In this document: in pieces, positions 1 to 10,822 of the stretch | How positions within the stretch are numbered: the stretch's first letter is position 1 | Layout of the letters: the number at the start of each line of letters is the position of its first letter | Source: Betaproteobacteria bacterium | GTDB taxonomy: Bacteria; Pseudomonadota; Gammaproteobacteria; Burkholderiales; Thiobacillaceae | Assembly (NCBI GenBank): GCA_016234655.1 | Contig: JACRAU010000020.1 | Span: 1 to 64,000, forward strand | Reading direction: 5' to 3' | Length of the DNA stretch: 64,000 nucleotides | Position numbers and translations under genes: made by a program | Notes under the pieces: generated by a model | Told to the model about the DNA's origin: nothing | The model's database searches: none | Seen by the model: only the letters and a program-made list of their open reading frames with translations

Positions 1-149
1 GGCCAAAGATACTGTCCGATTTCTCGCAAGAGGAAGGGAAGGCCGGCGCTACATCTACATGGCAAGCTTATCCGCTTAAGGAGCGGCACGGCATACGGTC
101 TTCCCGCTCGGGCAAGCCCGAGTACAGCAACAACGCTTCCATATATACA

Positions 150-204
150 AGGAGCGGCCTCCTGGCCGCGAAACAGCCTGCATCGCGGCCAGGAGGCCGC
201 TCCT
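150..204. repeat. REP/BIME-like inverted repeat pair
   Basis: Perfect 22-bp inverted arms AGGAGCGGCCTCCTGGCCGCGA (150-171) and TCGCGGCCAGGAGGCCGCTCCT (183-204). Each arm is also a mini-hairpin GCGGCC-N4-GGCCGC. Confidence 0.85.
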
Positions 205-235
205 ACAGGAATGTGGTGATTTTTAAGGCAGCTTC

Positions 236-1300
236 TTAGCTCGGCGCGGTCAGGCTGCTCAAATCCCATCTTGGTCTTACCGTGAAGCTGCCGTCGTGGC
301 CCTGGGCCTCGGTCAGGCGCATGGCGCCGGCGAAGGCGATCATGGCGCCGTTGTCGGTACAGAGCGCCAAGGGCGGGTAGAACACCTGAAAGCGTTTCTG
401 CTCGGCCTCGGCGTCGAGGCGGGCGCGTAGATTCTTATTGGCGCCGACGCCGCCGGCCACCACCAGCCGTTTCAATCCCGTTTGTTTCAAGGCGGCCAGG
501 CACTTGGCCGCGAGCACGTCCACGGCCGCCTCCTGAAAACCGGCGGCGATGTCGGCCGCCGCTGTCGGGCCTTCCTTGCGCGCCAGGGTCAGGGCGGCGG
601 TTTTCAGGCCGGCGAAGCTGAAGTCCAGGTTGTGGCTGTTGAGCATGGGCCGGGGCAGCTTGAACCGGTAGGCATCGCCCTGTTCGGCCAGCCTGGATAG
701 GGCCGGACCGCCGGGGTAGCCCAGGCCCAGCAACTGGGCGGTCTTGTCGAAGGCCTCGCCGGCGGCGTCGTCCACGGTCTCGCCCAGCATCTCATAGCGG
801 CCGACACCGTCCACCCGCATCAACTGGGTGTGGCCGCCGGAGACCAGGAGGGCGATGAAGGGAAAACGAAGTTTTAGCGGAGACTCATGCCCGTTCATGG
901 GCGTGATGCCGGAGCCAAGCTCGGGCCGAGGCTCTGCGAGCAGCGGCGAGAGCAAGTGGCCTTCCAGGTGATGGATGCCGACGGTCGGCTTGCCCAGGGC
1001 CAGGCCCAGGCCGCTTGCGATGCTGGCGCCGACCAAGAGGGCGCCGGCCAGGCCAGGCCCTTGGGTGTAGGCGATGGCGTCGATGTCCTTCAATGCCATC
1101 CCGGCCTCGGCCAGCACACGCTTGAGCAGGGGCAGGGCGCGCCGGATGTGGTCGCGCGAGGCCAGCTCCGGCACCACGCCGCCGTATTCGGCGTGCATCG
1201 CGACTTGGGAATGCAGGGCGTGGGCCAGCAGGCCGGCCTCGGTGTCGTAGAGGGCCAGGCCGGTTTCGTCGCAGGAGGATTCGATGCCTAAGACAAGCAT
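236..1300 (-). CDS. tsaD: tRNA N6-adenosine threonylcarbamoyltransferase
   Basis: [20 protein letters not shown]-terminus and HxxGH-type metal motif; divergent from rpsU. Confidence 0.95.
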   Translation of the reverse strand: MLVLGIESSCDETGLALYDTEAGLLAHALHSQVAMHAEYGGVVPELASRDHIRRALPLLKRVLAEAGMALKDIDAIAYTQGPGLAGALLVGASIASGLGLALGKPTVGIHHLEGHLLSPLLAEPRPELGSGITPMNGHESPLKLRFPFIALLVSGGHTQLMRVDGVGRYEMLGETVDDAAGEAFDKTAQLLGLGYPGGPALSRLAEQGDAYRFKLPRPMLNSHNLDFSFAGLKTAALTLARKEGPTAAADIAAGFQEAAVDVLAAKCLAALKQTGLKRLVVAGGVGANKNLRARLDAEAEQKRFQVFYPPLALCTDNGAMIAFAGAMRLTEAQGHDGSFTVRPRWDLSSLTAPS

Positions 1301-1337
1301 TATTTAAGAACCGTGGCCACAAAACCCATATTTTGCC

Positions 1338-1365
1338 TTGATCGAATCGCTCAAGTGGATATAAT
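1338..1365 (+). promoter_or_regulatory. sigma70-like promoter for rpsU operon
   Basis: TTGATC - N16 - TATAAT, 36 bp upstream of the rpsU ATG. Confidence 0.6.
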
Positions 1366-1400
1366 TGCGGGTCATTTTTACCGCTTTGGGTATTTTTCAC

Positions 1401-1613
1401 ATGCCGAATGTACGTGTCAGAGAAAACGAGCCGTTCGAAGTGGCCATGCGCCGCTTCAAGCGCACCATCGAGAAAACCGGTCTCTTGACCGAGTTGCGCG
1501 CCCGTGAGTTTTACGAGAAGCCGACCCAGGAGCGCAAGCGCAAGCTGGCCGCCGCGGTCAAGCGCCATCACAAGCGGCTGCGCAGCCAGACCCTCCCGCC
1601 CAAGATGTATTGA
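1401..1613 (+). CDS. rpsU: 30S ribosomal protein S21
   Basis: [27 protein letters not shown]... Confidence 0.95.
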   Translation: MPNVRVRENEPFEVAMRRFKRTIEKTGLLTELRAREFYEKPTQERKRKLAAAVKRHHKRLRSQTLPPKMY

Positions 1614-1632
1614 TTCCGCATCGGTGAACGGC

Positions 1633-2076
1633 ATGTCTCTCAAAGATCGGATCAATGAGGACATGAAAGCCGCCATGCGTGCCCGGCAGGCCGAGCGCCT
1701 GTCCACGGTGCGCCTGCTCTTGGCGGCCATCAAGCAAAAAGAGATCGACGAGCGCATCGCGCTCGATGATGCCGGCGTGACCGCGGTCATCGACAAGATG
1801 ATCAAGCAGCGCCGCGACTCCATCGCCCAGTACGACGGCGCCGGCCGTACCGATCTGGCCGACAAGGAACGGGCCGAGTTGGCCATCTTGGCCGACTACA
1901 TGCCGCAAGCGCTTTCCGCCGACGAGGTCGTCGCGTTGATTCGCGATGCCCTGGCCGAAACCGGCGCCACCTCTGCCCGCGACATGGGCAAGGTGATGGC
2001 CTGGCTGAAGCCCAAGATGGCCGGCCGCGCCGACATGCAGGCCGTCTCCGCTCAGGTCAAGGCCGCACTCGACTAA
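1633..2076 (+). CDS. yqeY: GatB/YqeY domain-containing protein
   Basis: MSLKDRINEDMKAAMRARQAERLSTVRLLLAAIKQKEID; position between rpsU and dnaG. Confidence 0.9.
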   Translation: MSLKDRINEDMKAAMRARQAERLSTVRLLLAAIKQKEIDERIALDDAGVTAVIDKMIKQRRDSIAQYDGAGRTDLADKERAELAILADYMPQALSADEVVALIRDALAETGATSARDMGKVMAWLKPKMAGRADMQAVSAQVKAALD

Positions 2077-2102
2077 TCCCGTCTACAATTTGGGGAGCCA
2101 CC

Positions 2103-3857
2103 ATGATTCCCCAGGACTTCATCCAGACCCTGCTCGATCGCGTCGATATCGTCGATGTCGTCGAACGCTATGTGCCGCTGAAGAAGGCCGGCACGAACTA
2201 TCAGGCGCGTTGTCCCTTCCACAACGAAAAATCCCCATCGTTCACGGTGAGTCCGACCAAGCAGTTCTATCACTGCTTCGGCTGCGGCGCCCACGGCACC
2301 GCCATTACCTTCCTGATGCAGCACACCGGCATGGGCTTCGTCGAGGCGGTGAAGGAGCTGGCCGGCCGCACCGGCATGCAGGTGCCGGACGACGGCGCCC
2401 GCAATGACCCGGAGGACGGTCGGCGCGAGCGGCTCTACGAGCTGATGGAAACGGCCGCCCGCTACTACAAGGGCGAGCTGAAGACGAATGACGCCGCAGT
2501 GGCCTATTTGAAGAACCGCGGCCTCGCCGGCGAGACCGCGGCCCGTTTCGGCCTGGGCTACGCGCCTGACGACTGGCAAGGCTTGGCCCGTGCGGTGGCC
2601 GATTATCAGGACAAGGGCTTGGAAGACGCCGGCCTGGTCATCGCCGGCGAGGGCGGCAAGCGCTATGACCGTTTCCGCCATCGGGTGATGTTTCCGATCA
2701 GGAACGAGCGCGGCAAGACCATCGCCTTCGGCGGCCGGGTGCTGGACAAGGGCGAGCCCAAATACCTCAACTCGCCGGAGACCGCACTGTTCCACAAGGG
2801 GCGCGAGCTCTATGGCCTGCACGAGGCGCGCCGCGCCATCCAGTCGGTCGGCCGGGTGATCGTGGTCGAGGGCTATATGGATGTGGTGATGCTCGCGCAG
2901 CACGGGGTCGAGAATGCGGTGGCGACCCTGGGCACGGCGGTGACCAGCGACCAGGTCGAGCGCCTGCTGCGCCTGGCCGACGAGGTGGTGTTCGCCTTCG
3001 ACGGCGACGCCGCCGGCCGCAAGGCGGCTTGGCGGGCGCTGGAGAACGGCCTGCCGCAGGTGGTCGACGGCAAGCGGCTGGGCTTCCTGTTTCTGCCCGA
3101 GGGCGAGGACCCGGATAGCTTCGTGCGCGCCCAAGGCCGTGCCGCGTTCGAGGCCTTGCTGGATAAGGCCACGCCTTTGTCGCAATTCCTGCTGGACGAG
3201 ATGGCGGCCAAGACCGATCTCGCCAGCCCCGAGGGCCGGGTGCGCCTGGTCAAGTTGACCGAGCCTTACCTCGACCAGATGCGCCGCGCGCCGCTGTTGG
3301 CGCGCAGCCTGCGCCGGCAGTTGGCGGGCTTGAGTGGCATGCCCAGTCGCGCGTCGCGCTTCACGCCGGGACCGTCGTCGGCGTCTGTGCAGAAACGCGG
3401 CGGGCAGCCCAGTCCTTATCGCGTGGTGCTGCAAGCGCTGATTCAAGACCCGGCCCGTATCGCGCGGCTGCCGCCGACCCTGCCGGCCGATGCCGACCCC
3501 GAGGCCCAGGCCCTGGCCGGGCTGATGGCGCGGCTGCGGCGGCAAGTGGACATGCGCAATGCCAGGCACGTGGTCGAGAGCTATCGCGATCAGCCGGAGC
3601 AAGCCCTGATGGAAGAGGCCGAGGCGGCGGTGTTGGTATGGGAAGACAGCGAGCACGATGTCGAGGCCGATTTTCGGGGGGCGCTGGCGACGCTGGAGGA
3701 GCGTGCCGGCCGGCTGGCGGCAAACGATTTGAGCCGCAAGCCGCTGCATGAGTTGAGCCCAGACGAGCGGACGTTTTTTTTGCAGTCGCTGAAGGCAAAA
3801 AAGCTGTCCGCGCTGGCGGCGTCCGGTGAGAGCGCCGATCGGGATGACAGTGACTAA
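2103..3857 (+). CDS. dnaG: DNA primase
   Basis: CHC2 zinc finger (CPFHNEKSPSF...CFGCG) and TOPRIM region (VVEGYMDVVML). Confidence 0.96.
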   Translation: MIPQDFIQTLLDRVDIVDVVERYVPLKKAGTNYQARCPFHNEKSPSFTVSPTKQFYHCFGCGAHGTAITFLMQHTGMGFVEAVKELAGRTGMQVPDDGARNDPEDGRRERLYELMETAARYYKGELKTNDAAVAYLKNRGLAGETAARFGLGYAPDDWQGLARAVADYQDKGLEDAGLVIAGEGGKRYDRFRHRVMFPIRNERGKTIAFGGRVLDKGEPKYLNSPETALFHKGRELYGLHEARRAIQSVGRVIVVEGYMDVVMLAQHGVENAVATLGTAVTSDQVERLLRLADEVVFAFDGDAAGRKAAWRALENGLPQVVDGKRLGFLFLPEGEDPDSFVRAQGRAAFEALLDKATPLSQFLLDEMAAKTDLASPEGRVRLVKLTEPYLDQMRRAPLLARSLRRQLAGLSGMPSRASRFTPGPSSASVQKRGGQPSPYRVVLQALIQDPARIARLPPTLPADADPEAQALAGLMARLRRQVDMRNARHVVESYRDQPEQALMEEAEAAVLVWEDSEHDVEADFRGALATLEERAGRLAANDLSRKPLHELSPDERTFFLQSLKAKKLSALAASGESADRDDSD

Positions 3858-3917
3858 GCGGTTGTTATACAATGCTTAACTTTTTATTTTGGGTTTCTAC
3901 CAGGGGGTAGCTAGACC

Positions 3918-6473
<2,556 letters not shown>

Positions 6474-6493
6474 GCCGATCGCACAAAGCTTTC

Positions 6494-6570
6494 GGGCCTG
6501 TAGCTCAGTCGGTTAGAGCAGAGGACTCATAATCCTTTGGTCCTGGGTTCGAGTCCCAGCGGGCCCACCA
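6494..6570 (+). tRNA. tRNA with CAT anticodon (probably Ile2 or elongator Met)
   Basis: GGGCCTGTAGCTCAG...GAGGA-CTCATAA-TCCTT...GGTTCGAGTCC...GGGCCCACCA; cloverleaf and encoded CCA. Confidence 0.93.
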
Positions 6571-6578
6571 AGGTAATT

Positions 6579-6608
6579 AAGGCCGCCAATTGGCGGCCTT
6601 TTTTATTT
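6579..6608 (+). terminator. Rho-independent terminator after tRNA
   Basis: AAGGCCGCCAATTGGCGGCCTT perfect palindrome followed by a T-rich tract. Confidence 0.85.
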
Positions 6609-6632
6609 TTTGATGTGCTGCCTCTGCAGGCT

Positions 6633-7523
6633 TTAGGGTGCATGGCATTCCGGCAGCAATTTTGCAGGATTGGTTGCGGTCATCTTTCTAATGTCCTCGC
6701 TTGTGATGCCCGTATCCATGAGTTTGGCCAGAAAGCGGCTAAAACCCGCTATCGGCGAGCCATTGGATTTTTGTCCGAGGTCCGATGAAAGCAGGCAATG
6801 TTCAGCGCCTACATGGGCAATTTGATCATGTATCGTTTCCACTTGGATTGGCGCATGCAGAATGTTCGTGCATGCGACAAATGAGTGCTCGATGTACGCC
6901 CCCAGTTTTACGGCTTCTTCCTGTGCGTCGAGAGGAAGCCCTATTCGGGGCATGGAGGCATGCGTAACGACGATTCGGCGAACGCCTGCCGATTTGGCTG
7001 CATCGATGACCCAAAGACATTCTTCGGGGGAGATGTGGCCTGTCGCCAAAATGGCGTCTGAGCGCGCAATTTCTTCGAGGATGGCGAGCAATTCGTTGTG
7101 GTTTTCTCGGCCCCGTAAATTCATGCCAAGTGGATGTTTCTCGCTGTAAGGGTAGTGAGGGCGACTACTGGTCAGATGGCAATGGTGTGCGGCGCCGTAG
7201 GTCGGGAGGAATACCATGGCGGCGCCGTGGCCCAGTGCCGCTTTCACCAGCGCAGAGTTTATGCCGCCTGTTGCTGGATTGAGTACCACAGACCCATAAA
7301 AGCGACAGCTGCCGTCCAGGGTTTTATTTAGGACATACGCTTGTCCGGTGGTTGGTAAGGCGTGATCCTTCAATACGAGTCCAGCCATGCCTGCTTGATT
7401 GGCGGCTAGGCCCAATTCGACGACGTCCATCGCCCGGCCAACTAAGTCTGGTCCGGCGTGCACATGCATGTCGTAGCTTCCTGATAATAATGAACATTCA
7501 CTCGAAAACTCAGCGTGAGGCAT
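6633..7523 (-). CDS. DUF6282-like, amidohydrolase/PHP-type metal-dependent hydrolase
   Basis: HxH motif (YDMHVHAGPD), further His motifs (LKDHALP, TGHIS, VTHASMP). Start assigned to MPHAEF. Confidence 0.65.
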   Translation of the reverse strand: MPHAEFSSECSLLSGSYDMHVHAGPDLVGRAMDVVELGLAANQAGMAGLVLKDHALPTTGQAYVLNKTLDGSCRFYGSVVLNPATGGINSALVKAALGHGAAMVFLPTYGAAHHCHLTSSRPHYPYSEKHPLGMNLRGRENHNELLAILEEIARSDAILATGHISPEECLWVIDAAKSAGVRRIVVTHASMPRIGLPLDAQEEAVKLGAYIEHSFVACTNILHAPIQVETIHDQIAHVGAEHCLLSSDLGQKSNGSPIAGFSRFLAKLMDTGITSEDIRKMTATNPAKLLPECHAP

Positions 7524-7588
7524 GGTGTTGTTTCCGATCTGATCACCCGTTGGAAAGGTTGAGTATTTTTCTGCGAATATGCGCGGTA

Positions 7589-7618
7589 TTGACAGCATTG
7601 AAGCCCCGGTATTAAAGT
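7589..7618 (+). promoter_or_regulatory. Putative sigma70 promoter of nitroreductase-led operon
   Basis: Perfect -35 TTGACA (7589-7594), spacer 17-18, TTAAAG/TAAAGT -10; upstream of AAGGAGG RBS. Confidence 0.45.
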
Positions 7619-7657
7619 AAATAAGTGTTCACTCGTCAACAAAGAAGGAGGTACCTT

Positions 7658-8329
7658 ATGAATGCACCGACCCAAGGCAAGCTGCTGGAACAAACCCTGA
7701 CTACCGGTATTGAAGAAGTCATTCGGCGGCGACGCGCAATCCACAGTTTTGTTCCGGGCCCGAATCTCAGCAAGGAGCAGTGGCAGAAACTATTCGATCT
7801 GACGGCCCTCACGCCTTCTTCCTACAATTTCCAGCCATGGGATTTCGTCGTCGTTGAAGATGTGAAAAAGCGCGAAGAACTGCTTCCGCTGTGCTGGAAT
7901 CAGAAGCAGGTCATGGATTCCGTTGCGGTCCTGGCCGTTCTGGGCGATAAGAATCCGCATCGTCGCGATGACCAGATACTGCAGCAATTCGTCGATGGTG
8001 GTTATTTCAATGACGAAGTTAAACAAACCCTGAAGGGTTCGATCGACGTGGTCTACCCGAATGAAGAGCGTCGTGTCGAGCATGCGGTTTGCGGCGCTTC
8101 GTTGGCGGCGATGACCATGATGTTGGTAGCCGATGGCATGGGTTTGGGTACTGCCCCGCTTATCGGCTTTGACCCCAAAGGTGTGGCCGAATACTTGAAA
8201 GTGCCGAATGACTACATGGTGGTGATGATGATGTGCATCGGCCACCCTTCGCACAAAGAATTACCGAGGCAGCCGCGTCGTGGCTATGAGGATTTCGTGC
8301 ACTGGGGCGCCTTCGGTGGTAAGGCCTAA
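7658..8329 (+). CDS. Nitroreductase-family flavoprotein
   Basis: RRRAIHSFVPGPN...LTPSSYNFQPWDFVVVED... typical nitroreductase N-terminus; GLGTAPLIGF. Confidence 0.88.
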   Translation: MNAPTQGKLLEQTLTTGIEEVIRRRRAIHSFVPGPNLSKEQWQKLFDLTALTPSSYNFQPWDFVVVEDVKKREELLPLCWNQKQVMDSVAVLAVLGDKNPHRRDDQILQQFVDGGYFNDEVKQTLKGSIDVVYPNEERRVEHAVCGASLAAMTMMLVADGMGLGTAPLIGFDPKGVAEYLKVPNDYMVVMMMCIGHPSHKELPRQPRRGYEDFVHWGAFGGKA

Positions 8330-8404
8330 GTAGAGTTCTCGCTCGGCAAGGTGCAGTCGGATCGATGCCGGGTAGATCATCTAATTCATCGAACAGGTCA
8401 AATT

Positions 8405-8449
8405 AAACCCATCACGGCATCCAGCGGTGCTTACGCCGTGATGGGTTTT
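8405..8449 (+). terminator. Intergenic hairpin, terminator or attenuator
   Basis: 14-bp perfect stem AAACCCATCACGGC (8405-8418) / GCCGTGATGGGTTT (8435-8448), ends in TTTT. Confidence 0.65.
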
Positions 8450-8479
8450 CTATTAATAAATATTAAAGGGAGAAATGAT

Positions 8480-9499
8480 ATGAAAATGGAAATGGAGGCC
8501 AGCGTCCTAGAAAAGACGGGCGAGGCGGAAGCGTCGATTCAGTCGGGCGTGAGCCTGCGCGATCATGAGGTCGTAAGGGGGTCATTTAGAGCCCGTGCAT
8601 GGCTGAAGAGCCATGGTTACCCCTATTCAGACAATGTGGAGCTGCGGGCTTCGCCTTTGCGATTTCCCGATGGCGGCAACTTTGCGGTGGAAATCCCTGT
8701 GATCAATACGCTGGATGTGCTGAAAGGCACTGTGGCGGCGCTCAAGGAAGAGGGCATTCCGTGCACCCGCTTCAACGAAACGCATGGCTCGATATTGCTC
8801 TCGGACAGTGAAATCAGGGAAATGCTTTCGCTGTGTGCAGAGAGTGGCTACGGCATTGCATTCTCGATCGGGCCGCGGCCGGAGTATGACAGGAAGGCCG
8901 CTTTTTATCGGGGTAAATTTGGTTTAGAGCAGGGGCGTCGAGTCAATAATAACGATGCGATCGCAAACTCTGTCGAAGAGGTGCTGCGGTTGGTCGATCT
9001 GGGTTGCCGGGGTGTCATTGTCTACGATATGGGGGTCATGCGCATTCTCTCTGAGATGAGAGAGAGCGGGAATCTGCCGCAAGATTTGTTTTTCAAAGCC
9101 TCATCCCATTGCATCGTAAGCAACCCGGTTACAGCGAAGATATGGGAGGAACTCGGCGTCGACAGCGTAACAGTACTGCATGATGTGGACTTGGTTGTCC
9201 TGCAAGAGATGCGTCGGATGACCAACGGCCTGATCCTCGACGTGCCGATCGATGTTTACGACGACAAGGGCGGCTTCATTCGTTACAACGAAATTCCAGA
9301 AATCGTCCAGGTTGCGGCGCCGGTGATTCTCAAGATGGGTGCCAGCGCTCAGGTAAATCCCTACGATCAGGTGAACTTGAATACGGTCAAGAAGCGGGTC
9401 CGTCGAGTGGCGTTGGGCTTGGAATATCTGGAACGCTCCGGCATACCCACGAAATTCGCCGCCAAGGCCGCACCTTTTTGGTGTCATCCATCCCTCTAA
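8480..9499 (+). CDS. Peptidase-U32-like TIM-barrel protein (divergent)
   Basis: KASSHCIVSNPVTAKIWEELGVDSVTVLHDVDLVVLQEMRR resembles the U32 core strand region. GGGAGAA RBS before ATG at 8480. Confidence 0.55.
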   Translation: MKMEMEASVLEKTGEAEASIQSGVSLRDHEVVRGSFRARAWLKSHGYPYSDNVELRASPLRFPDGGNFAVEIPVINTLDVLKGTVAALKEEGIPCTRFNETHGSILLSDSEIREMLSLCAESGYGIAFSIGPRPEYDRKAAFYRGKFGLEQGRRVNNNDAIANSVEEVLRLVDLGCRGVIVYDMGVMRILSEMRESGNLPQDLFFKASSHCIVSNPVTAKIWEELGVDSVTVLHDVDLVVLQEMRRMTNGLILDVPIDVYDDKGGFIRYNEIPEIVQVAAPVILKMGASAQVNPYDQVNLNTVKKRVRRVALGLEYLERSGIPTKFAAKAAPFWCHPSL

Positions 9500-9559
9500 C
9501 CAAGCCTTTCAGGGTGCCGCTCCTGTCGAACGGCGCCCTGGGCCTTTGGGGCGCTAAAA

Positions 9560-10822
9560 ATGCAAACATACAGCGATGCGCTGCCGCTCCATGAGGAGCT
9601 GGATATCCCAAGTGCAGGCAAGGCGCGGGCAGGGCAATTAATGGCACGCGAATTCGCGAAGGAGGTCATGCGACCGTGCGCGGCACAGCTCGATCCCTTG
9701 CCGGCAACTGAAGTATCGACGAATGCGGCATTTAAAGAGTTTTTCAATAAAGCGTATTCCCGGCGGCTACATGCCTTGGCCTGTCCAGAGGCCATGGGGG
9801 GCGAAGGGGCCTCTATTTATGAACAGAGCTTGATTTATGAGGAGCTGGGCTGGGGTAGCTCCGGGTTGGCGCTGTCGTTGGTGGTTTCGCAAATCCCATT
9901 TTTGGCATTGGCGGCCCACGCATCGGCTGATCTGCAGGACCAGTATCTGAGGCCATATCTGGAAGATCGGCAGGCCAAATTTATTGGTTGTTATCCCGTC
10001 ACCGAGCCTGCTCATGGGAGCGATCTGTTTTTTATTGGTAATCCCGTGCATGGAGGAAGGTCGGAATGGAGTTTGGCGCGTTTGAATTACGAAACGAATG
10101 CTTATCTTGATGAACGCCGCAATGAATGGGTCATCAATGGCCAGAAGGCCCAATGGATTACTAATACATCGATTGCGACGCATGCTTTTGTGCTCGCGGC
10201 CCTACAGGCAGGGGGTTCTGCGGGTTTTTTAGTGCCATTGTCGGCTGCGGGCGTTGAACGCGGAGTTGCACTGGAAAAGCTGGGTCAGCGCGAGATGAAC
10301 CAAGCAGGCATCTCATTTAAAGATGTGCGGATTCCCTATAACCACATGCTGGTCGGTCCAAGCGACTACCAGCGCTTCATCTCAAATGCATTTGGCAATG
10401 CCTACATCCTGATTGGGGCGGTATGTGTCGGGATAGCAAGGGCGGCCTTCGAGGAAGCGGTGGCCTTTTGCAAGGCCCGCGTGCAGGGGGGGGCGAGGCT
10501 GGTCGAGCATCAAGATGTCCAGCGTAGGCTGATGGAGATATTCGCCGAAGTGGAGTTGATGCGTGCTTACATCCGCTCGCTTGCTCGGTATCACTCCGAC
10601 GCGGCAAAAGCACGTCTTATGCATTACTCGGCAGTTGCGAGAGGGCATGTGTCCCAGCAGGCATTCAAGGTATGCAGCGATGCGCTCGATCTGTTCGGGC
10701 ATGTCGGGTTTTCCAAGGGTGTGCTGATTGAGAAGCTCTATCGAGATGCAAGGATGACGAGAATGATGGGAGGGGCGGGGACTGTGGCGCAACTTCGTGC
10801 GGCCCAAGAATTTTTTGCCTGA
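9560..10822 (+). CDS. Acyl-CoA dehydrogenase-family flavoprotein
   Basis: EELGWGSSGLALSL, GCYPVTEPAHGSD, NEWVINGQKAQWITN, ...RMMGGAGTVAQLRAAQEFF fold signatures. Confidence 0.85.
   Translation: MQTYSDALPLHEELDIPSAGKARAGQLMAREFAKEVMRPCAAQLDPLPATEVSTNAAFKEFFNKAYSRRLHALACPEAMGGEGASIYEQSLIYEELGWGSSGLALSLVVSQIPFLALAAHASADLQDQYLRPYLEDRQAKFIGCYPVTEPAHGSDLFFIGNPVHGGRSEWSLARLNYETNAYLDERRNEWVINGQKAQWITNTSIATHAFVLAALQAGGSAGFLVPLSAAGVERGVALEKLGQREMNQAGISFKDVRIPYNHMLVGPSDYQRFISNAFGNAYILIGAVCVGIARAAFEEAVAFCKARVQGGARLVEHQDVQRRLMEIFAEVELMRAYIRSLARYHSDAAKARLMHYSAVARGHVSQQAFKVCSDALDLFGHVGFSKGVLIEKLYRDARMTRMMGGAGTVAQLRAAQEFFA

Noticed and set aside
1-149. Short ORF or RNA at window start
   Set aside because: No supported reading frame or fold; left unassigned.
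2073-3872. 599-aa antisense ORF covering dnaG
   Set aside because: Opposite strand of dnaG with the same composition artefact; no start context or domain.
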